DNA from: Pseudomonadota bacterium
Lineage (GTDB): Bacteria; Desulfobacterota; Desulfobacteria; Desulfobacterales; Desulfobacteraceae
Direction: 5' to 3'
Length of the DNA: 64,000 nt
NCBI GenBank assembly: GCA_018821535.1
Contig: JAHJLV010000020.1
Location: 1 to 64,000 of the forward strand
Part shown: one piece after another, positions 26,211 to 35,115 of the stretch
How the letters are laid out: each line of letters starts with the position of its first letter
Position numbering within the stretch: the stretch's first letter is position 1
Notes under the pieces: model-generated
What the model saw: the letters and a program-made list of their open reading frames with translations, nothing else
Told to the model about the DNA's origin: nothing
Databases searched by the model: none
Position numbers and translations under genes: made by a program

Positions 26211-26755
26211 TCAGATTCTTCCTTTTTCTTTCTATGATAATATGCCCTGTTTCGTTCTTTGAATTTTTCTTTATTGGCCGCCCGATACTTACGTCTTTTT
26301 TCTAAGATAGTTTCCCTATTCTCATGATAATATTTTTTAGCATTCTCGATGAACTTTTCTGGTTCAGCTTTATACCTTTCTCGACTTCTCTTTTTTTCAT
26401 TTTCTGGGTTATTTTTTTTCCATTCTGCATTTTGAAGCGATAATTGCTCCTTGTTTTCTTGCCACCATTTTTGTTTTAAAGCTTTAATATGTCCTTTGTG
26501 TTTCTGATAGTAGGCCTTTCGCCTTTTAGCTTTTTCTTCAGAGGTGAGCAGTTTTCTTGGGTGTGGTATGTAACGCTTTTCATGTTCTATCCGGTTACAT
26601 TCTATACAAGAATATCTTTTGACGTATCGTGGTGCTATATGACCATGCTTGCAAGGTTTCCCTGTGAAATAATGAACGTGTCCGGCAGCTCTTGCATCAA
26701 ATGGGTTTGAATGCATTTGTTCTACCGTTAATTTAGTTTTCCCATAGGTCTTCAT
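26207..26755 (-). CDS. Zinc-finger / highly charged protein
   Basis: About 182 residues from the ATG at 26755. The N-terminal part has GKPCKHGHIAPRYVKRYSC followed by IECNR, a Cys/His cluster common in phage HNH-related proteins, then a long Lys/Arg/Glu-rich helix with repeated WKKNNPE/KYYHENRET-like units. It probably binds nucleic acid. No HNH catalytic core is visible. It overlaps the DUF72 start by 4 bases. Confidence 0.7.
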   Translation of the reverse strand: MKTYGKTKLTVEQMHSNPFDARAAGHVHYFTGKPCKHGHIAPRYVKRYSCIECNRIEHEKRYIPHPRKLLTSEEKAKRRKAYYQKHKGHIKALKQKWWQENKEQLSLQNAEWKKNNPENEKKRSRERYKAEPEKFIENAKKYYHENRETILEKRRKYRAANKEKFKERNRAYYHRKKKEESE

Positions 26756-26759
26756 TTTC

Positions 26760-27032
26760 TTATTTCTGGTCTTCATCAGGTGTTGCAAAAGCAATTTGAG
26801 TCTTATTAATGAAGATTGTCTTGTGTCTTACAGGGTTTTCAATGCCAACCTCATGTAAGGTTGCATCGAATACAACAACAAATGGCTCATTGGTGTTTTC
26901 TAAAAGGTCGCTCAAACGGTCATGCCCTGGGTCTCTTAAGATGTTGACCTGCCCGTTTACACGAGAACCGTCTGTCATTTTTATTCTAACGATGCGACTT
27001 AGAATTTCTTTTTTTATTTCTGGTGAAGTCAT
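26760..27032 (-). CDS. Small conserved-type hypothetical protein
   Basis: A 90-residue protein from the ATG at 27032 with AAAAGGAGATATCC upstream; a longer frame to 27104 lacks a ribosome site. It shows a beta-rich core (IVRIKMTDGSRVNGQVNI, EPFVVVFDATL, KTIFINKTQIAFATP), reminiscent of Sm-like barrels, but no family is assigned. It precedes the zinc-finger gene by 4 bases. Confidence 0.6.
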   Translation of the reverse strand: MTSPEIKKEILSRIVRIKMTDGSRVNGQVNILRDPGHDRLSDLLENTNEPFVVVFDATLHEVGIENPVRHKTIFINKTQIAFATPDEDQK

Positions 27033-27104
27033 GGATATCTCCTTTTGAAATAGGTTTTTAATTCTATACGATAAGTAGGAGACGATTTCAATTGGTGAAA
27101 ACAC

Positions 27105-27410
27105 TTAGTTTTGCGAATATTTTTGGTGATTGGGAAAATGGTTATTATGGTTTTTGTCGAAAGCGACAACCGGGAAGAATTTAAATATTAAAATTATGAA
27201 TTACAGAAATTTTTTTTATTCAATAGTTTGATGTAAAAAGTTGAATATTAATCTTGTCCCCAGCACGAAGATTATAGCCAGTAGTCTGGTCTGAGCTCGG
27301 ATAATTTTTATATATTATTAACTGGAAGATGGACGAATGGTTTACGATGCTGTTTTGGGCTCATATAATTTAATCTGAGCTATGAGAATGAATAAAGCAA
27401 TATAAATAAA
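27105..27410. other. Intergenic stretch, possible weak repeat copy
   Basis: No gene seen. Around 27240-27385 the sequence (TATATATTATTAACTGGAAG, CATATAATTTAATCTGAGCT) resembles part of the dispersed repeat at 28385, but too loosely to claim. Confidence 0.3.
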
Positions 27411-27443
27411 AAAGGCAGGAGCTAAATCAATAGCCCTGCCTTT
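27411..27443 (-). terminator. Rho-independent terminator of the PEP-CTERM gene
   Basis: AAAGGCAGGAGCTA (27411-27424) and TAGCCCTGCCTTT (27431-27443) form a long stem with one mismatch. On the minus strand it is followed by TTTTTTATTTATA. It lies 22 bases past the stop of the gene at 27466. Confidence 0.85.
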
Positions 27444-27465
27444 GAAGCTGATTCAAATGTTCTGA

Positions 27466-28074
27466 CTATTTTTTCTTTCTGCCAACGCCTGCAAGACCTA
27501 AAAGGCCGATGCCGAAAAGGAGCATTGTGGCTGGTTCTGGGACTGGATTTATTGTAGTGATAAAACCCGAAAGGTGTGAAAGCGTCGGTGGATTTCCATT
27601 TGGATTTTCATCAAGATAACCTATATTCCATTCACCAGAATAGGCCGATGGATCATACTGGTGAACAGAAAAACTTTGTCCGCCTTTAACTATAAGAAAG
27701 CTAATAACATCTGGTTGTATAGGTTGCGTAGCTGATGGGTCAAAAGTTTGCCATGTGCCGGATTTATACTGCCCCTCATCATCAGTTTCAGATAGCGTTA
27801 TAAACAAGTCACCATCCTCATCTTTTCCATAAAGACTCAAAGAGTCTACAGTCATACCTTTCCAATTGAAGAAGTTGGTTAAGGTTGCAATATCATCATT
27901 TGCATTTGATCCATTTTCACTATAAACCGTTCCTAAATAAGTTCCTTGATTGGAATTCCCATAAGTATATGTGCCAGTAAAATCTTCCATAGCAAAAGTA
28001 TATGCAAATGAAATGGTAGTTGTTGCTATGAACAACAGTGAGTTGCATATAGTTAATATTAATATTTTCTTCAT
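27466..28074 (-). CDS. PEP-CTERM sorting-domain exported protein
   Basis: A 202-residue exported protein. It has an N-terminal signal peptide (MKKILILTICNSLLFIATTT) ending near FAYT and a C-terminal VPEPATMLLFGIGLLGLAGV followed by GRKKK, which is the PEP-CTERM tripartite signal processed by exosortase. The mature part is acidic and Gly/Asn/Ser rich with no known enzymatic motif. Proteins of this class are released into or anchored in biofilm exopolysaccharide. No exosortase gene is in the window. Single gene with its own terminator. Confidence 0.9.
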   Translation of the reverse strand: MKKILILTICNSLLFIATTTISFAYTFAMEDFTGTYTYGNSNQGTYLGTVYSENGSNANDDIATLTNFFNWKGMTVDSLSLYGKDEDGDLFITLSETDDEGQYKSGTWQTFDPSATQPIQPDVISFLIVKGGQSFSVHQYDPSAYSGEWNIGYLDENPNGNPPTLSHLSGFITTINPVPEPATMLLFGIGLLGLAGVGRKKK

Positions 28075-28384
28075 AATTTATATTTCTCCAAAGTTATTTA
28101 TAATTTATTATGCAAGAGTTGTACCTTTTTTAAAGATAAACTGCAAATCTCATATAGAATTGGGTTGGCACTCATTTTACTCAAAATCACCCATTCACAT
28201 AGAATAAAAATAATTGGAAAAAATATATAACAATTTAGAAAAAAATTACATAATATCAAGAAAAAATTACATATATTTTTTTCTTTAATATCATCAACCA
28301 AATAGGTATTATCAAAAATTATAGATAGTTTTTTTCAACTTTATGAATACTTAGCCAGAAGAATATTTTTATCTACTTATTCAA
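28075..28384. other. AT-rich non-coding stretch
   Basis: Very AT-rich. Open frames on the minus strand here are low-complexity (runs of Phe, Ile, Asn, Lys) with no ribosome site. Probably the promoter region of the PEP-CTERM gene. Confidence 0.4.
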
Positions 28385-28640
28385 TTATATTGGAGATATT
28401 GATAATTTTTGTTCAGTCACCGGAAAAATAATTCTCCCGGCCATGCTAAAATGTGATCTATATATTATACACTTTAATCTGCAAGAATGGCTCTTGATAG
28501 TGGTTTTAGTTCATATAGTTTAATGCAAAATTCTACTCTTGAAAAACATCGGATACCACATATAGGGGTGCTCAAATTTTGTTTGGACTGAACCCTATGA
28601 ATACTAATCTTGGGTGAGAATATTTTTATTTCGGGCAACA
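28385..28640 (+). repeat. Dispersed repeat, copy 1
   Basis: This non-coding block shares ordered segments with 59037-59225 and 60192-60440: TATTGGAGATAT at the start, an AAAATGTGATCTATATATTA block (shared with copy 3), AAGAATGGC (shared with copy 2), ACCACATATAGGGGTGC, CAAATTTTGT and GGACTGAACCCTATGAATAC. The copies are diverged but collinear, in the same orientation and about 200-250 bp long. No ORF is kept. A miniature element, a structured RNA or a decayed gene end are all possible. Confidence 0.65.
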
Positions 28641-28799
28641 TTACCAAAGGAAGTCAACGTCTTTTGGATAAGATCTTTCAGTGACTGTAGATAAAGAGCT
28701 CACTCCAACCACCAATTTTATGGTTTAAAATTTCGGAAATTCTTATCAGGAATATTCAAGCTTATAAATTAACCCATTTATTTTGTTGATATTATATGT

Positions 28800-28837
28800 T
28801 TTTTGTTAGACATAAAGGACATTATGTCTAACAAAAA
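28800..28837. repeat. Perfect 16-bp inverted repeat
   Basis: TTTTTGTTAGACATAA (28800-28815) and TTATGTCTAACAAAAA (28822-28837) with a 6-base loop AGGACA. The right arm merges directly into the frame of the truncated recombinase and supplies its in-frame stop TAA. It may be the junction of an insertion that removed the recombinase's N-terminus. Confidence 0.75.
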
Positions 28838-29569
28838 TATCTCCAGGATCAGGGGAACAGTCCGCGAACGATTAATAACCGGTTGTCTGCGATTTCTTCT
28901 TTGTTTAATCACCTGATCGATAAACAGGTGGTTAAAATTAATGTGGCCCAGGGTATTCGACGCATGCGGGTCAACTCTGACCGGGTTGAGGCAAAAGTAT
29001 TGGCTCCGGAAGAAGTCCGGAAGATATTGGATATACCAGATCCGTTCAAGCTTCAGGGCATAAGAGACAAGGCCATCCTTAGTACACTGTTTTTTACCGG
29101 CTGCAGAGTGTCTGAAGCCTGCAGCCTTAAAGTTAAAGATTTTTATCAGGAACAAGGATTTTATGTCTTGGACTTCTGGGTCAAAGGCGGTAAACGAAAC
29201 CGCCTGGCCATTCACAATGAGCTGCAGATTGCTTTGAGAGAATATTTGAGAATGGCCGGCCATGAGGACGATAAGGATAGTTTTTTATTTTTACCGGTCA
29301 AGCCTTCGCCAGGAGCATCGGATAAAACCAGGAAACTGAGCCGAAAGACTGTTGATTATTTGTTTAAAAAGTATGCAAAGTTGGCTGTGCTTGACGGTGT
29401 GACACCGCACTCCGCCCAGGCAACTTTCATCACCCAGGCCCTGGAGAACAATTGTCCCATTGAGGCGATACAAAAAACCGTGGGGCATTCTCAGATTAAA
29501 ACCACCCAGATGTATGACAAACGCACTGCCAAGTATCGGGAAAGTGCGAGTTTTGCCGTGAGATATTAA
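28832..29569 (+). pseudogene. Truncated, degenerate tyrosine recombinase
   Basis: In frame from just after the TAA at 28829, the sequence reads QKYLQDQGNSPRTINNRLSA and on through the catalytic domain to 29569. Most of the core-binding N-terminus is missing and no ribosome site is seen. The first Arg (TGCRVSEACSLKV), Lys region, His (VGHSQIKTTQMYD) and Tyr are present, but the second Arg box reads HSAQATF instead of the expected HxxR, so Gln replaces a catalytic Arg. A TTG at 28883 could still start a 228-residue product, but an inactive enzyme is most likely. Confidence 0.75.
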
Positions 29570-29601
29570 ATCGATTTATATAATGGGGAAAAATACTGAT
29601 T

Positions 29602-29991
29602 TTAGCCAATAATTGCAGTAGCTCTGATTTCCACAAGAAGATCGGGTAATACCAATTCGGTTACTCCAACAGCGGTCCAAGCTGGGTAGTTTTCTGGGAT
29701 AAATTTTGTTTTTACTTTTGAGAATCCACCTATTTCCTTCATTGAAGTATGGTAGGTTACAAGCTCAACAATGTCTTCCAGTCGGCTTCCTGCCTCCTTT
29801 AAGACATTTTCAAGATTTTGAAATGCCATCTGGGACTGCTCTTCAATACCTTGCCCAACTTTAAACTTTTTATCAACACCAACTTGCCCTGATACCCAAA
29901 TAGTATTTTTGTATTTTATTGCCTGGGAAAACTGCATTGATTGATAGGTATGTTCACTTCCCTTAGGATTAATCAATTGTTTTTCTGTCAT
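29602..29991 (-). CDS. RidA-family (YjgF/YER057c/UK114) protein
   Basis: A 129-residue RidA-family protein from the ATG at 29991 (AAAGGAAAAAA upstream). The family deaminates reactive enamine/imine intermediates from PLP enzymes. Visible signatures: NTIWVSGQVGVD, QMAFQNLENVLKEAG, VTYHTS, and the terminal LPDLLVEIRATAIIG with the substrate-binding Arg. It is probably chromosomal, just outside the accessory block, and is divergent from the cytochrome genes. Confidence 0.9.
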   Translation of the reverse strand: MTEKQLINPKGSEHTYQSMQFSQAIKYKNTIWVSGQVGVDKKFKVGQGIEEQSQMAFQNLENVLKEAGSRLEDIVELVTYHTSMKEIGGFSKVKTKFIPENYPAWTAVGVTELVLPDLLVEIRATAIIG

Positions 29992-30168
29992 TTTTTTCCT
30001 TTGCATATGTGTTGTTTTAATTAGATTGAATAAATTATTATTATAGTTGCATATCATGTCACCTAAACTAATGTAAAATGCTATTTTTTGTAAATAGTCT
30101 TGAGTGATAAAATTTCACTATTACGGTGGACCCCAGGGCTTGAACAGCAAAAAGATTGGGAACTTTTC

Positions 30169-30198
30169 TTGACAAAAGTTTTCTCGTTATACTATTAT
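30169..30198 (+). promoter_or_regulatory. Sigma-70-type promoter of the cytochrome operon
   Basis: TTGACA (30169-30174), 18-base spacer, TATTAT (30193-30198). It is about 100 bases upstream of the NapC-type cytochrome gene. No TTGAT-N4-ATCAA box is seen next to it. Confidence 0.55.
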
Positions 30199-30300
30199 CT
30201 TATTTATTTAAAAAAATAGTTTACATCTTCTTAAATTTCGAAAAATTCGCTGAAAATGCTATTACTGAAATAATCTTCTTTATTTACAGTAAAAAAAAGG

Positions 30301-30858
30301 ATGGCTATGAAAAAATTAATCAAACCCATATTTTTAATCGCTATTGGCATTCTTATCGCTTTTCCGATTTTCAGTTTAACCTATTATACTATGGCCAGAA
30401 CCTCTACCCCTGGATTCTGTGTCTCCTGTCATGAAATCAGGCCAGCCTATGACAGCTGGAAGACCTCCACGCATGTCAACAATGCCCAGGGATTTACTGC
30501 GGACTGTATGGACTGCCACCTGCCCGCTCCTCAGGATACCGTAAACTTTTTTTATACAAAAACAGCTCATGGCGTCAAAGATGTCTTTGTTCATTTTGTC
30601 TATGGAACCTATGACCGTGAAAAAAGCCGGGATCATGCATATGAAACATTTAAGAATGCACAATGTCAGAAGTGTCATAGAAATATTCTGCATATTCCGG
30701 ATAAAAGAGGGGCAATGCTTGCCCATCAAACAGTCTTATATCCCAGAAAAGGGTATGAAAAAAAATGTGTTGATTGCCATAAAAATCTGGTTCATGTGGA
30801 CAGTGAAATTTATCGATATAAGCAAAATCAAATTCCATATAGAGGTTTAGGAATATAA
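30301..30858 (+). CDS. NapC/NirT/NrfH-family tetraheme cytochrome c
   Basis: A 185-residue membrane-anchored quinol dehydrogenase. Residues 5-30 form one transmembrane anchor (IKPIFLIAIGILIAFPIFSL). Four CxxCH heme sites are visible: CVSCH, CMDCH, CQKCH and CVDCH. Family members take electrons from menaquinol and pass them to a periplasmic cytochrome. The octaheme gene begins 48 bp downstream, so this is its quinol-linked partner, as in epsilonproteobacterial HaoC/HaoA pairs. The ATG at 30301 and a second ATG at 30307 are both possible; AAAAAGG lies before the first. Confidence 0.93.
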   Translation: MAMKKLIKPIFLIAIGILIAFPIFSLTYYTMARTSTPGFCVSCHEIRPAYDSWKTSTHVNNAQGFTADCMDCHLPAPQDTVNFFYTKTAHGVKDVFVHFVYGTYDREKSRDHAYETFKNAQCQKCHRNILHIPDKRGAMLAHQTVLYPRKGYEKKCVDCHKNLVHVDSEIYRYKQNQIPYRGLGI

Positions 30859-30906
30859 ATATTAATGAATGAAGTTATATTTTTAAATATAAAAACAGGG
30901 GGAATC

Positions 30907-32295
30907 ATGAAAAAGAGTGTTTTTGTTTTATTATCAGTGGTGGCTTTTATTTGTATGTCCGCATATGCCGCCATCAGTTCTGATGTTCAGATGAATATGC
31001 CAAAATCAAAAGAATTCAGAATTGAACGATCAATGTCTCCCCAGGCAATGGCCTGTATTGAATGTCATAAAAAACAGCATCCCGGTATATTTTCTGACTG
31101 GGCGGCAAGCCGTCATGCCAGTGCAAATATTACCTGTTATGACTGTCATGCGGCAGAAGCACATGATCCCGATGTGAGCCAGTCTCATTACAAGGAATAT
31201 GAAGCCAATGACTCAAAATACGGGCAGAAACAATACATGGTTCCTGTCTCTGCAGTTGTCACTCCCAAAGACTGTTCAAGGTGCCATCCAGATGAAGCCA
31301 TGCAGTATGGTAAAAGCAAACATGCCAATACGCTTGAGCTTATATGGAAAATAGACCCCTGGCTGAACAATGGTATGAACAGTGATTTTGAGAGAGTAAA
31401 CGGGTGTTATCATTGTCATGGAACCATTCTTAAAATGAAAGATAATAAACTGGACCCTGCCACCTGGCCAAATGTCGGTGTTGGCAGAGTCAATATGGAC
31501 GGAAGTAAGGGCAGCTGCTCAAGCTGTCATACCCGTCACCGTTTTTCAGTTATGGAAGCAAGAAAACCCCAGGCCTGTGGTCAGTGTCATCTGGGTCCGG
31601 ATCATCCCCAGATTGAAATATATACTGAATCCAAACATGGTGATATCTACGATGCCTTTGGTGATGAATATAACTGGAAGGCAGCGCCTGGCACATGGAC
31701 ACCCGGTGTCGATTTCAGGGGTCCCACCTGTGCCTCCTGTCATATGTCCGGAGCCGGAACCGTCATGACATCCCATGATGTTACCGAAAGATTGTCCTGG
31801 GAACTGCAGGCGCCGTTAACAGTCAGACCCGAAGATTTTAAACCGTTCCCTGCCAAGACCAACTGGAAAGAAGAACGGTCAAAAATGCAGGAAGTCTGTC
31901 TGCAGTGTCATGGAAAACAGTGGACAGAATCCCACTACGACCAGATGGATCAGACCATCAAGGAATATAACGAGGTCTATTTTAAGCCGGCTAAAGCAAA
32001 GCTTGATGAACTCTATGAAAAAGACCTGCTGGATAAAACAAGGTTTTTTGATGAACCGCTTGAAGTGGAATATTATGAACTCTGGCATCATGAAGGCAGG
32101 CGAGCCCGAATGGGTGCCGCCATGATGGCTCCGGATTATTCGTGGTGGCATGGGTTCTATGAATGCAAAAAACGCTTTAATAATTTTATGGAAGAAGCCA
32201 ACCACTTGATTGAAACTGGTCAAAAATCATATAAAGCAAAAAATTATCCAAATGCAACAGGAAGTACAACCAAACCGCCTGAAATTTTCAAATAG
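30907..32295 (+). CDS. haoA: Octaheme hydroxylamine oxidoreductase-like cytochrome c
   Basis: A 462-residue exported protein from the ATG at 30907 (GGGGGAATC upstream). Signal peptide residues 1-21, then eight CxxCH sites: CIECH, CYDCH, CSRCH, CYHCH, CSSCH, CGQCH, CASCH, CLQCH. There is no CxxCK, so it is not a classical NrfA nitrite reductase. The C-terminal helical part has HHEGRRARMGAAMMAPDYSW, as in HAO-family proteins. In anaerobes without ammonia oxidation such enzymes work reductively (nitrite to hydroxylamine or ammonium). The presence of the crosslinking Tyr of true HAO cannot be decided by eye. Neighbours: the tetraheme donor upstream, Hcp and rubredoxin convergent downstream. Confidence 0.9.
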   Translation: MKKSVFVLLSVVAFICMSAYAAISSDVQMNMPKSKEFRIERSMSPQAMACIECHKKQHPGIFSDWAASRHASANITCYDCHAAEAHDPDVSQSHYKEYEANDSKYGQKQYMVPVSAVVTPKDCSRCHPDEAMQYGKSKHANTLELIWKIDPWLNNGMNSDFERVNGCYHCHGTILKMKDNKLDPATWPNVGVGRVNMDGSKGSCSSCHTRHRFSVMEARKPQACGQCHLGPDHPQIEIYTESKHGDIYDAFGDEYNWKAAPGTWTPGVDFRGPTCASCHMSGAGTVMTSHDVTERLSWELQAPLTVRPEDFKPFPAKTNWKEERSKMQEVCLQCHGKQWTESHYDQMDQTIKEYNEVYFKPAKAKLDELYEKDLLDKTRFFDEPLEVEYYELWHHEGRRARMGAAMMAPDYSWWHGFYECKKRFNNFMEEANHLIETGQKSYKAKNYPNATGSTTKPPEIFK

Positions 32296-32314
32296 CATTT
32301 AAGGTAAAAGAAAT

Positions 32315-32350
32315 ACAGCCGTTCAAAATTCGTTTGAGCGGCTGTATTTT
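32315..32350. terminator. Bidirectional terminator between haoA and rubredoxin/hcp
   Basis: ACAGCCGTTCAAA (32315-32327) pairs with TTTGAGCGGCTGT (32333-32345, one G-T), with TATTTT following on the plus strand and ATTTCTTTTACC on the minus strand. It serves both convergent transcripts. Confidence 0.85.
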
Positions 32351-32369
32351 ATATCAGGACTGAAAGCGT

Positions 32370-32531
32370 TTACGATAGTTTTTCAAACTCGTCTTTTCCC
32401 ACACCGCAAATCGGGCAGGTCCAGTCGTCCGGCAAATCCTCAAAAGCAGTCCCAGGTGCTATGTTTCCTTCATCGTCCCCTTCCTCGGGATCGTAGATAT
32501 ACCCGCAGGGAATACATTCATATTTATCCAT
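32370..32531 (-). CDS. Rubredoxin
   Basis: A 53-residue rubredoxin beginning [19 protein letters not shown], with the second pair in [14 protein letters not shown]. The four Cys bind one Fe. The first site is CIPCGY (usual CxxCGY), the second CPICG. It starts 19 bases after the Hcp stop and is on the same strand, so it is probably an electron donor to Hcp or part of a detoxification relay. A GGATAAAAAAAATATG context precedes the ATG. Confidence 0.95.
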   Translation of the reverse strand: MDKYECIPCGYIYDPEEGDDEGNIAPGTAFEDLPDDWTCPICGVGKDEFEKLS

Positions 32532-32550
32532 ATTTTTTTTATCCTCTCTT

Positions 32551-34194
32551 CTAATTTCCAGCCATCATGGCTGCGATGTCTTCTTCAGGATCACCGGTTT
32601 GTTTGATATCAAATTTCTCAACAAGCACATTCAGTACTGTGGGAGAAATAAATGCAGGAAGCGTTGGCCCCAAACGTATGCCTTTCACTCCAAGCGACAA
32701 TAACGCCAGAAGAACAGCTGCGGCTTTTTGTTCATACCAGCCGATATCAAATGATAAAGGCAGATCATTGATATGCTCAAGCCCGAAAGCATCTCTGAGC
32801 TTCATAGCGATCACTGCCAAAGAGTAGCAATCATTGCACTGACCGGCATCCAGGACTCTTGGTATTCCGCCGATATCCCCAAGATTGAGCTTGTTATATC
32901 TGTATTTAGCGCATCCTGCAGTTAGAATGACAGCATCTTTTGGAAGTTTTTGGGCAACTTCAGTAAAATATGATCGGTTTTTCATTCTACCGTCACAGCC
33001 AGCCATCACAACAAATCGTTTGATAGCTCCGGATTTGACAGCTTCAACCACCTTGTCGGCAAGTGCTAAAACTTGATTGTGAGCAAATCCACCAACAATT
33101 GTTCCGGTTTCTATTTCTGTTGGTGCCTTGCATTGTTTTGCCTTATTAATAACACTTGAGAAGTTTTTGGCAGAACCATTCTGTCTTTCAGTGATATGGA
33201 TGGCTCCAGGGTATCCGGCAGCACCGGTTGTAAAAATCCGGTCGGCATATGTATTTGTTTTTTTGATAGGGATCACACAGTTGGTGGTCATTAGGACAGC
33301 ACCGTTAAAGGTTTCAAAATCCTGATTCTGATGCCACCATGAACTGCCGTAGTTCCCTTTAAGATGACTGAATTTTTTCAGTTTGGGGTAATAGTTGGCC
33401 GGAAGCATTTCACTATGGGTATAAATATCTATCCCCTGGCCTTCGGTCTGGATCAGCAGTTCATGGAGATCTCTGAGATCATGACCACTTACGAGAATAC
33501 CGGGATTGCTCCCGACACCGATGTTTACCTCGGAAATTTCCGGATGGCCATACGTGCTTGTATTTGCCTCGTCCAGAACAGCCATGGTTGCCACGGCATT
33601 TTCTCCTGTCTTCATAACCATGGCCACCATTTCGTCGACAGAGAGATTTTCTGTAACCGATGCCATAGATTCTATCAGTTGATCGTAAACTTCTTTTTTC
33701 TCAAATCCCAGCATGGCTGCGTGATGGGCATAAGCAGAAATTCCTTTGCAGCCAAAGACGACGGTTTCCCTGAGGGATCTGACATCCTCATTCTCCGTGG
33801 CAAGAATCCCCACTGTTTTGGCTTTTTCCTGAAATTGGGATTCATCCTCATCCATATAAAGGGCTGCATCATGAAGACCATCCGGGAGTTTATCTCCAAA
33901 TTCAGACTTAAGGTCCGCTTTGAAATTTTGGGCTTGTTTGACACATTCAATCAGAGCGGTATCATCAAAATTGGCATTGGTAATGGTTGTAAATAATGCA
34001 TGCGTAATAATTCGACCTGCATCTTCAATCCGGTCAACTCCTGAGTTTTTTCCGGCTTTAGCCAGTGCTGCAATGCCTTTGCAGTGAAAAATAATAAGAT
34101 CCTGAAGATTGGCAGTGGCCTCTTCTTTTCCGCATACACCGCGAACCGTGCAACCGGTTCCTCTTGCTGTTTCTTGACATTGAAAACAAAACAT
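32551..34194 (-). CDS. hcp: Hybrid cluster protein (class I), copy 1
   Basis: A 547-residue Hcp from the ATG at 34194 with AGGAG upstream. Hcp has hydroxylamine reductase and NO reductase (to N2O) activity. N-terminal Cys at 3, 6, 15 and 21 ([21 protein letters not shown]) give the class I spacing of the cubane cluster. Hybrid-cluster ligands are visible in [47 protein letters not shown] and [10 protein letters not shown]. It is followed by rubredoxin. No Hcr reductase is nearby. The convergent HAO-like gene produces its probable substrate. Confidence 0.97.
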   Translation of the reverse strand: MFCFQCQETARGTGCTVRGVCGKEEATANLQDLIIFHCKGIAALAKAGKNSGVDRIEDAGRIITHALFTTITNANFDDTALIECVKQAQNFKADLKSEFGDKLPDGLHDAALYMDEDESQFQEKAKTVGILATENEDVRSLRETVVFGCKGISAYAHHAAMLGFEKKEVYDQLIESMASVTENLSVDEMVAMVMKTGENAVATMAVLDEANTSTYGHPEISEVNIGVGSNPGILVSGHDLRDLHELLIQTEGQGIDIYTHSEMLPANYYPKLKKFSHLKGNYGSSWWHQNQDFETFNGAVLMTTNCVIPIKKTNTYADRIFTTGAAGYPGAIHITERQNGSAKNFSSVINKAKQCKAPTEIETGTIVGGFAHNQVLALADKVVEAVKSGAIKRFVVMAGCDGRMKNRSYFTEVAQKLPKDAVILTAGCAKYRYNKLNLGDIGGIPRVLDAGQCNDCYSLAVIAMKLRDAFGLEHINDLPLSFDIGWYEQKAAAVLLALLSLGVKGIRLGPTLPAFISPTVLNVLVEKFDIKQTGDPEEDIAAMMAGN

Positions 34195-34309
34195 TTTTTT
34201 CTCCTTTTTTTGTTTATAGATGATCAAAGCCTTTCATCTTTTAACATTAGAAAGACCGATAAATGAGTGTGAAGATCTGTGATTGTAAATCTGAACAATA
34301 AAGACTACC

Positions 34310-34323
34310 ATGATTTGAATCAT
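34310..34323. promoter_or_regulatory. Imperfect Fnr/Dnr-like box upstream of hcp1
   Basis: ATGATTTGAATCAT keeps the TGAT-N4-ATCA core of the three perfect boxes found elsewhere in the window but lacks the outer T and A. It lies 116 bases upstream of the hcp start. Weak candidate. Confidence 0.35.
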
Positions 34324-34931
34324 TATTGAATCAATAATCCTGTTAAATAGGTGCATATGGTAGCCAAAGATTTTAGATCCAGGTAATTTTCTGCATCATC
34401 ATGAAATAACAGAGTTGAACTTGCTGGCAATATCTCATCCGCATCATTAAACTGAAAGATTATTGGCACCTTAGGCAATGCTTTAAAACGAACGCTCAGG
34501 TCATAGGAAGATTCGTCGACAGGCATACTATAAAGAACTTCACATTTTTTTTGAAGATTTTCCAATCTCTTGGAAAATGTTTGTTCAATGGTTTTGCTTG
34601 TGTTCTCTGTAAATCGTGAAAACAAAGGGCCCGCCCCGGAAAATTCTCGAAAAGTAACCAGTTTGCCTGAGCTTTTTGTTTGATTTTGCGACCCCTTCAG
34701 GAAGTATTTACAAAAAACATTCTTTATGGCTGGTAACAGTTTTTTGCCTGAAAGATCTACAAAGTCGTTATGGTCGTAAAAAATTGTTCGGTTAAAAAAA
34801 TCGAATCTATATCCTTTTGAACTTTTTTGAACTCCTAAAGAATCAATTACCTCATCAATATTCAGCTTTCTTACTTGTGGTAAATATTCATCCATATTCT
34901 GATCATTTTGTTCGTGCTTATTTTTCATCAT
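34323..34931 (-). CDS. DUF3786 domain protein
   Basis: A 202-residue soluble protein matching the DUF3786 pattern (YDLSVRFKALPKVPIIFQFNDAD and LPASSTLLFHDDAENYLDL). The family is found in anaerobes near Fe-S and corrinoid enzymes, with no proven function. Start overlaps the previous gene's stop by 4 bases, so it is the last member of the row starting at 40430. Confidence 0.75.
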   Translation of the reverse strand: MMKNKHEQNDQNMDEYLPQVRKLNIDEVIDSLGVQKSSKGYRFDFFNRTIFYDHNDFVDLSGKKLLPAIKNVFCKYFLKGSQNQTKSSGKLVTFREFSGAGPLFSRFTENTSKTIEQTFSKRLENLQKKCEVLYSMPVDESSYDLSVRFKALPKVPIIFQFNDADEILPASSTLLFHDDAENYLDLKSLATICTYLTGLLIQ

Positions 34932-35113
34932 TCACCTTTTTTGAGACCGTTCAGCTTTTGGAGCAGCAGGTCATATTCATCTTCATATTCCAACAGGTCG
35001 AGCATGATTGGTGGTTTGATCGAATGAGCCGGAAGTCTTTTTTTGGTTTCAGAAATCAAGACTTCCAGTTCAATCATCCTTTTTTGTATTTTTTTTAGAT
35101 CTCCTTGATTCAT
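34928..35113 (-). CDS. Small coiled-coil protein
   Basis: A 61-residue protein from the ATG at 35113, which has an excellent ribosome site (GGGGAGG, six bases before). It is mostly one charged helix (LKKIQKRMIELEVLISETKK). The frame extends 22 codons further upstream, but that segment is a fragment of another gene and includes the ribosome site itself. Unknown function; possibly a partner of the DUF3786 protein with which it overlaps. Confidence 0.6.
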   Translation of the reverse strand: MNQGDLKKIQKRMIELEVLISETKKRLPAHSIKPPIMLDLLEYEDEYDLLLQKLNGLKKGE

Positions 35114-35115
35114 AG

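Noticed and set aside
28098..28301. 67-codon minus-strand frame rich in Phe, Ile and Asn
   Set aside because: Low-complexity translation of AT-rich DNA with no ribosome site.
28800..28837. Integron attC-like site: GTTAGAC and GTCTAAC match the GTTRRRY and RYYYAAC core consensus
   Set aside because: The two cores are in outward order and only 14 bases apart, unlike a real attC, and the adjacent recombinase is decayed and not clearly of the IntI type.
30122..30148. tRNA 3'-end-like string on the minus strand (TTCAAGCCCTGGGGTCCACC)
   Set aside because: The T-stem arms do not pair, the terminal CCA is CCG and no cloverleaf can be drawn. It is also in inverse orientation to the tRNA-Phe fragment, so it cannot be the matching att copy.
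30907..32295. Cytochrome c nitrite reductase NrfA
   Set aside because: All eight heme motifs are CxxCH with none CxxCK, and eight hemes rather than five; the C-terminal motif fits the HAO family.
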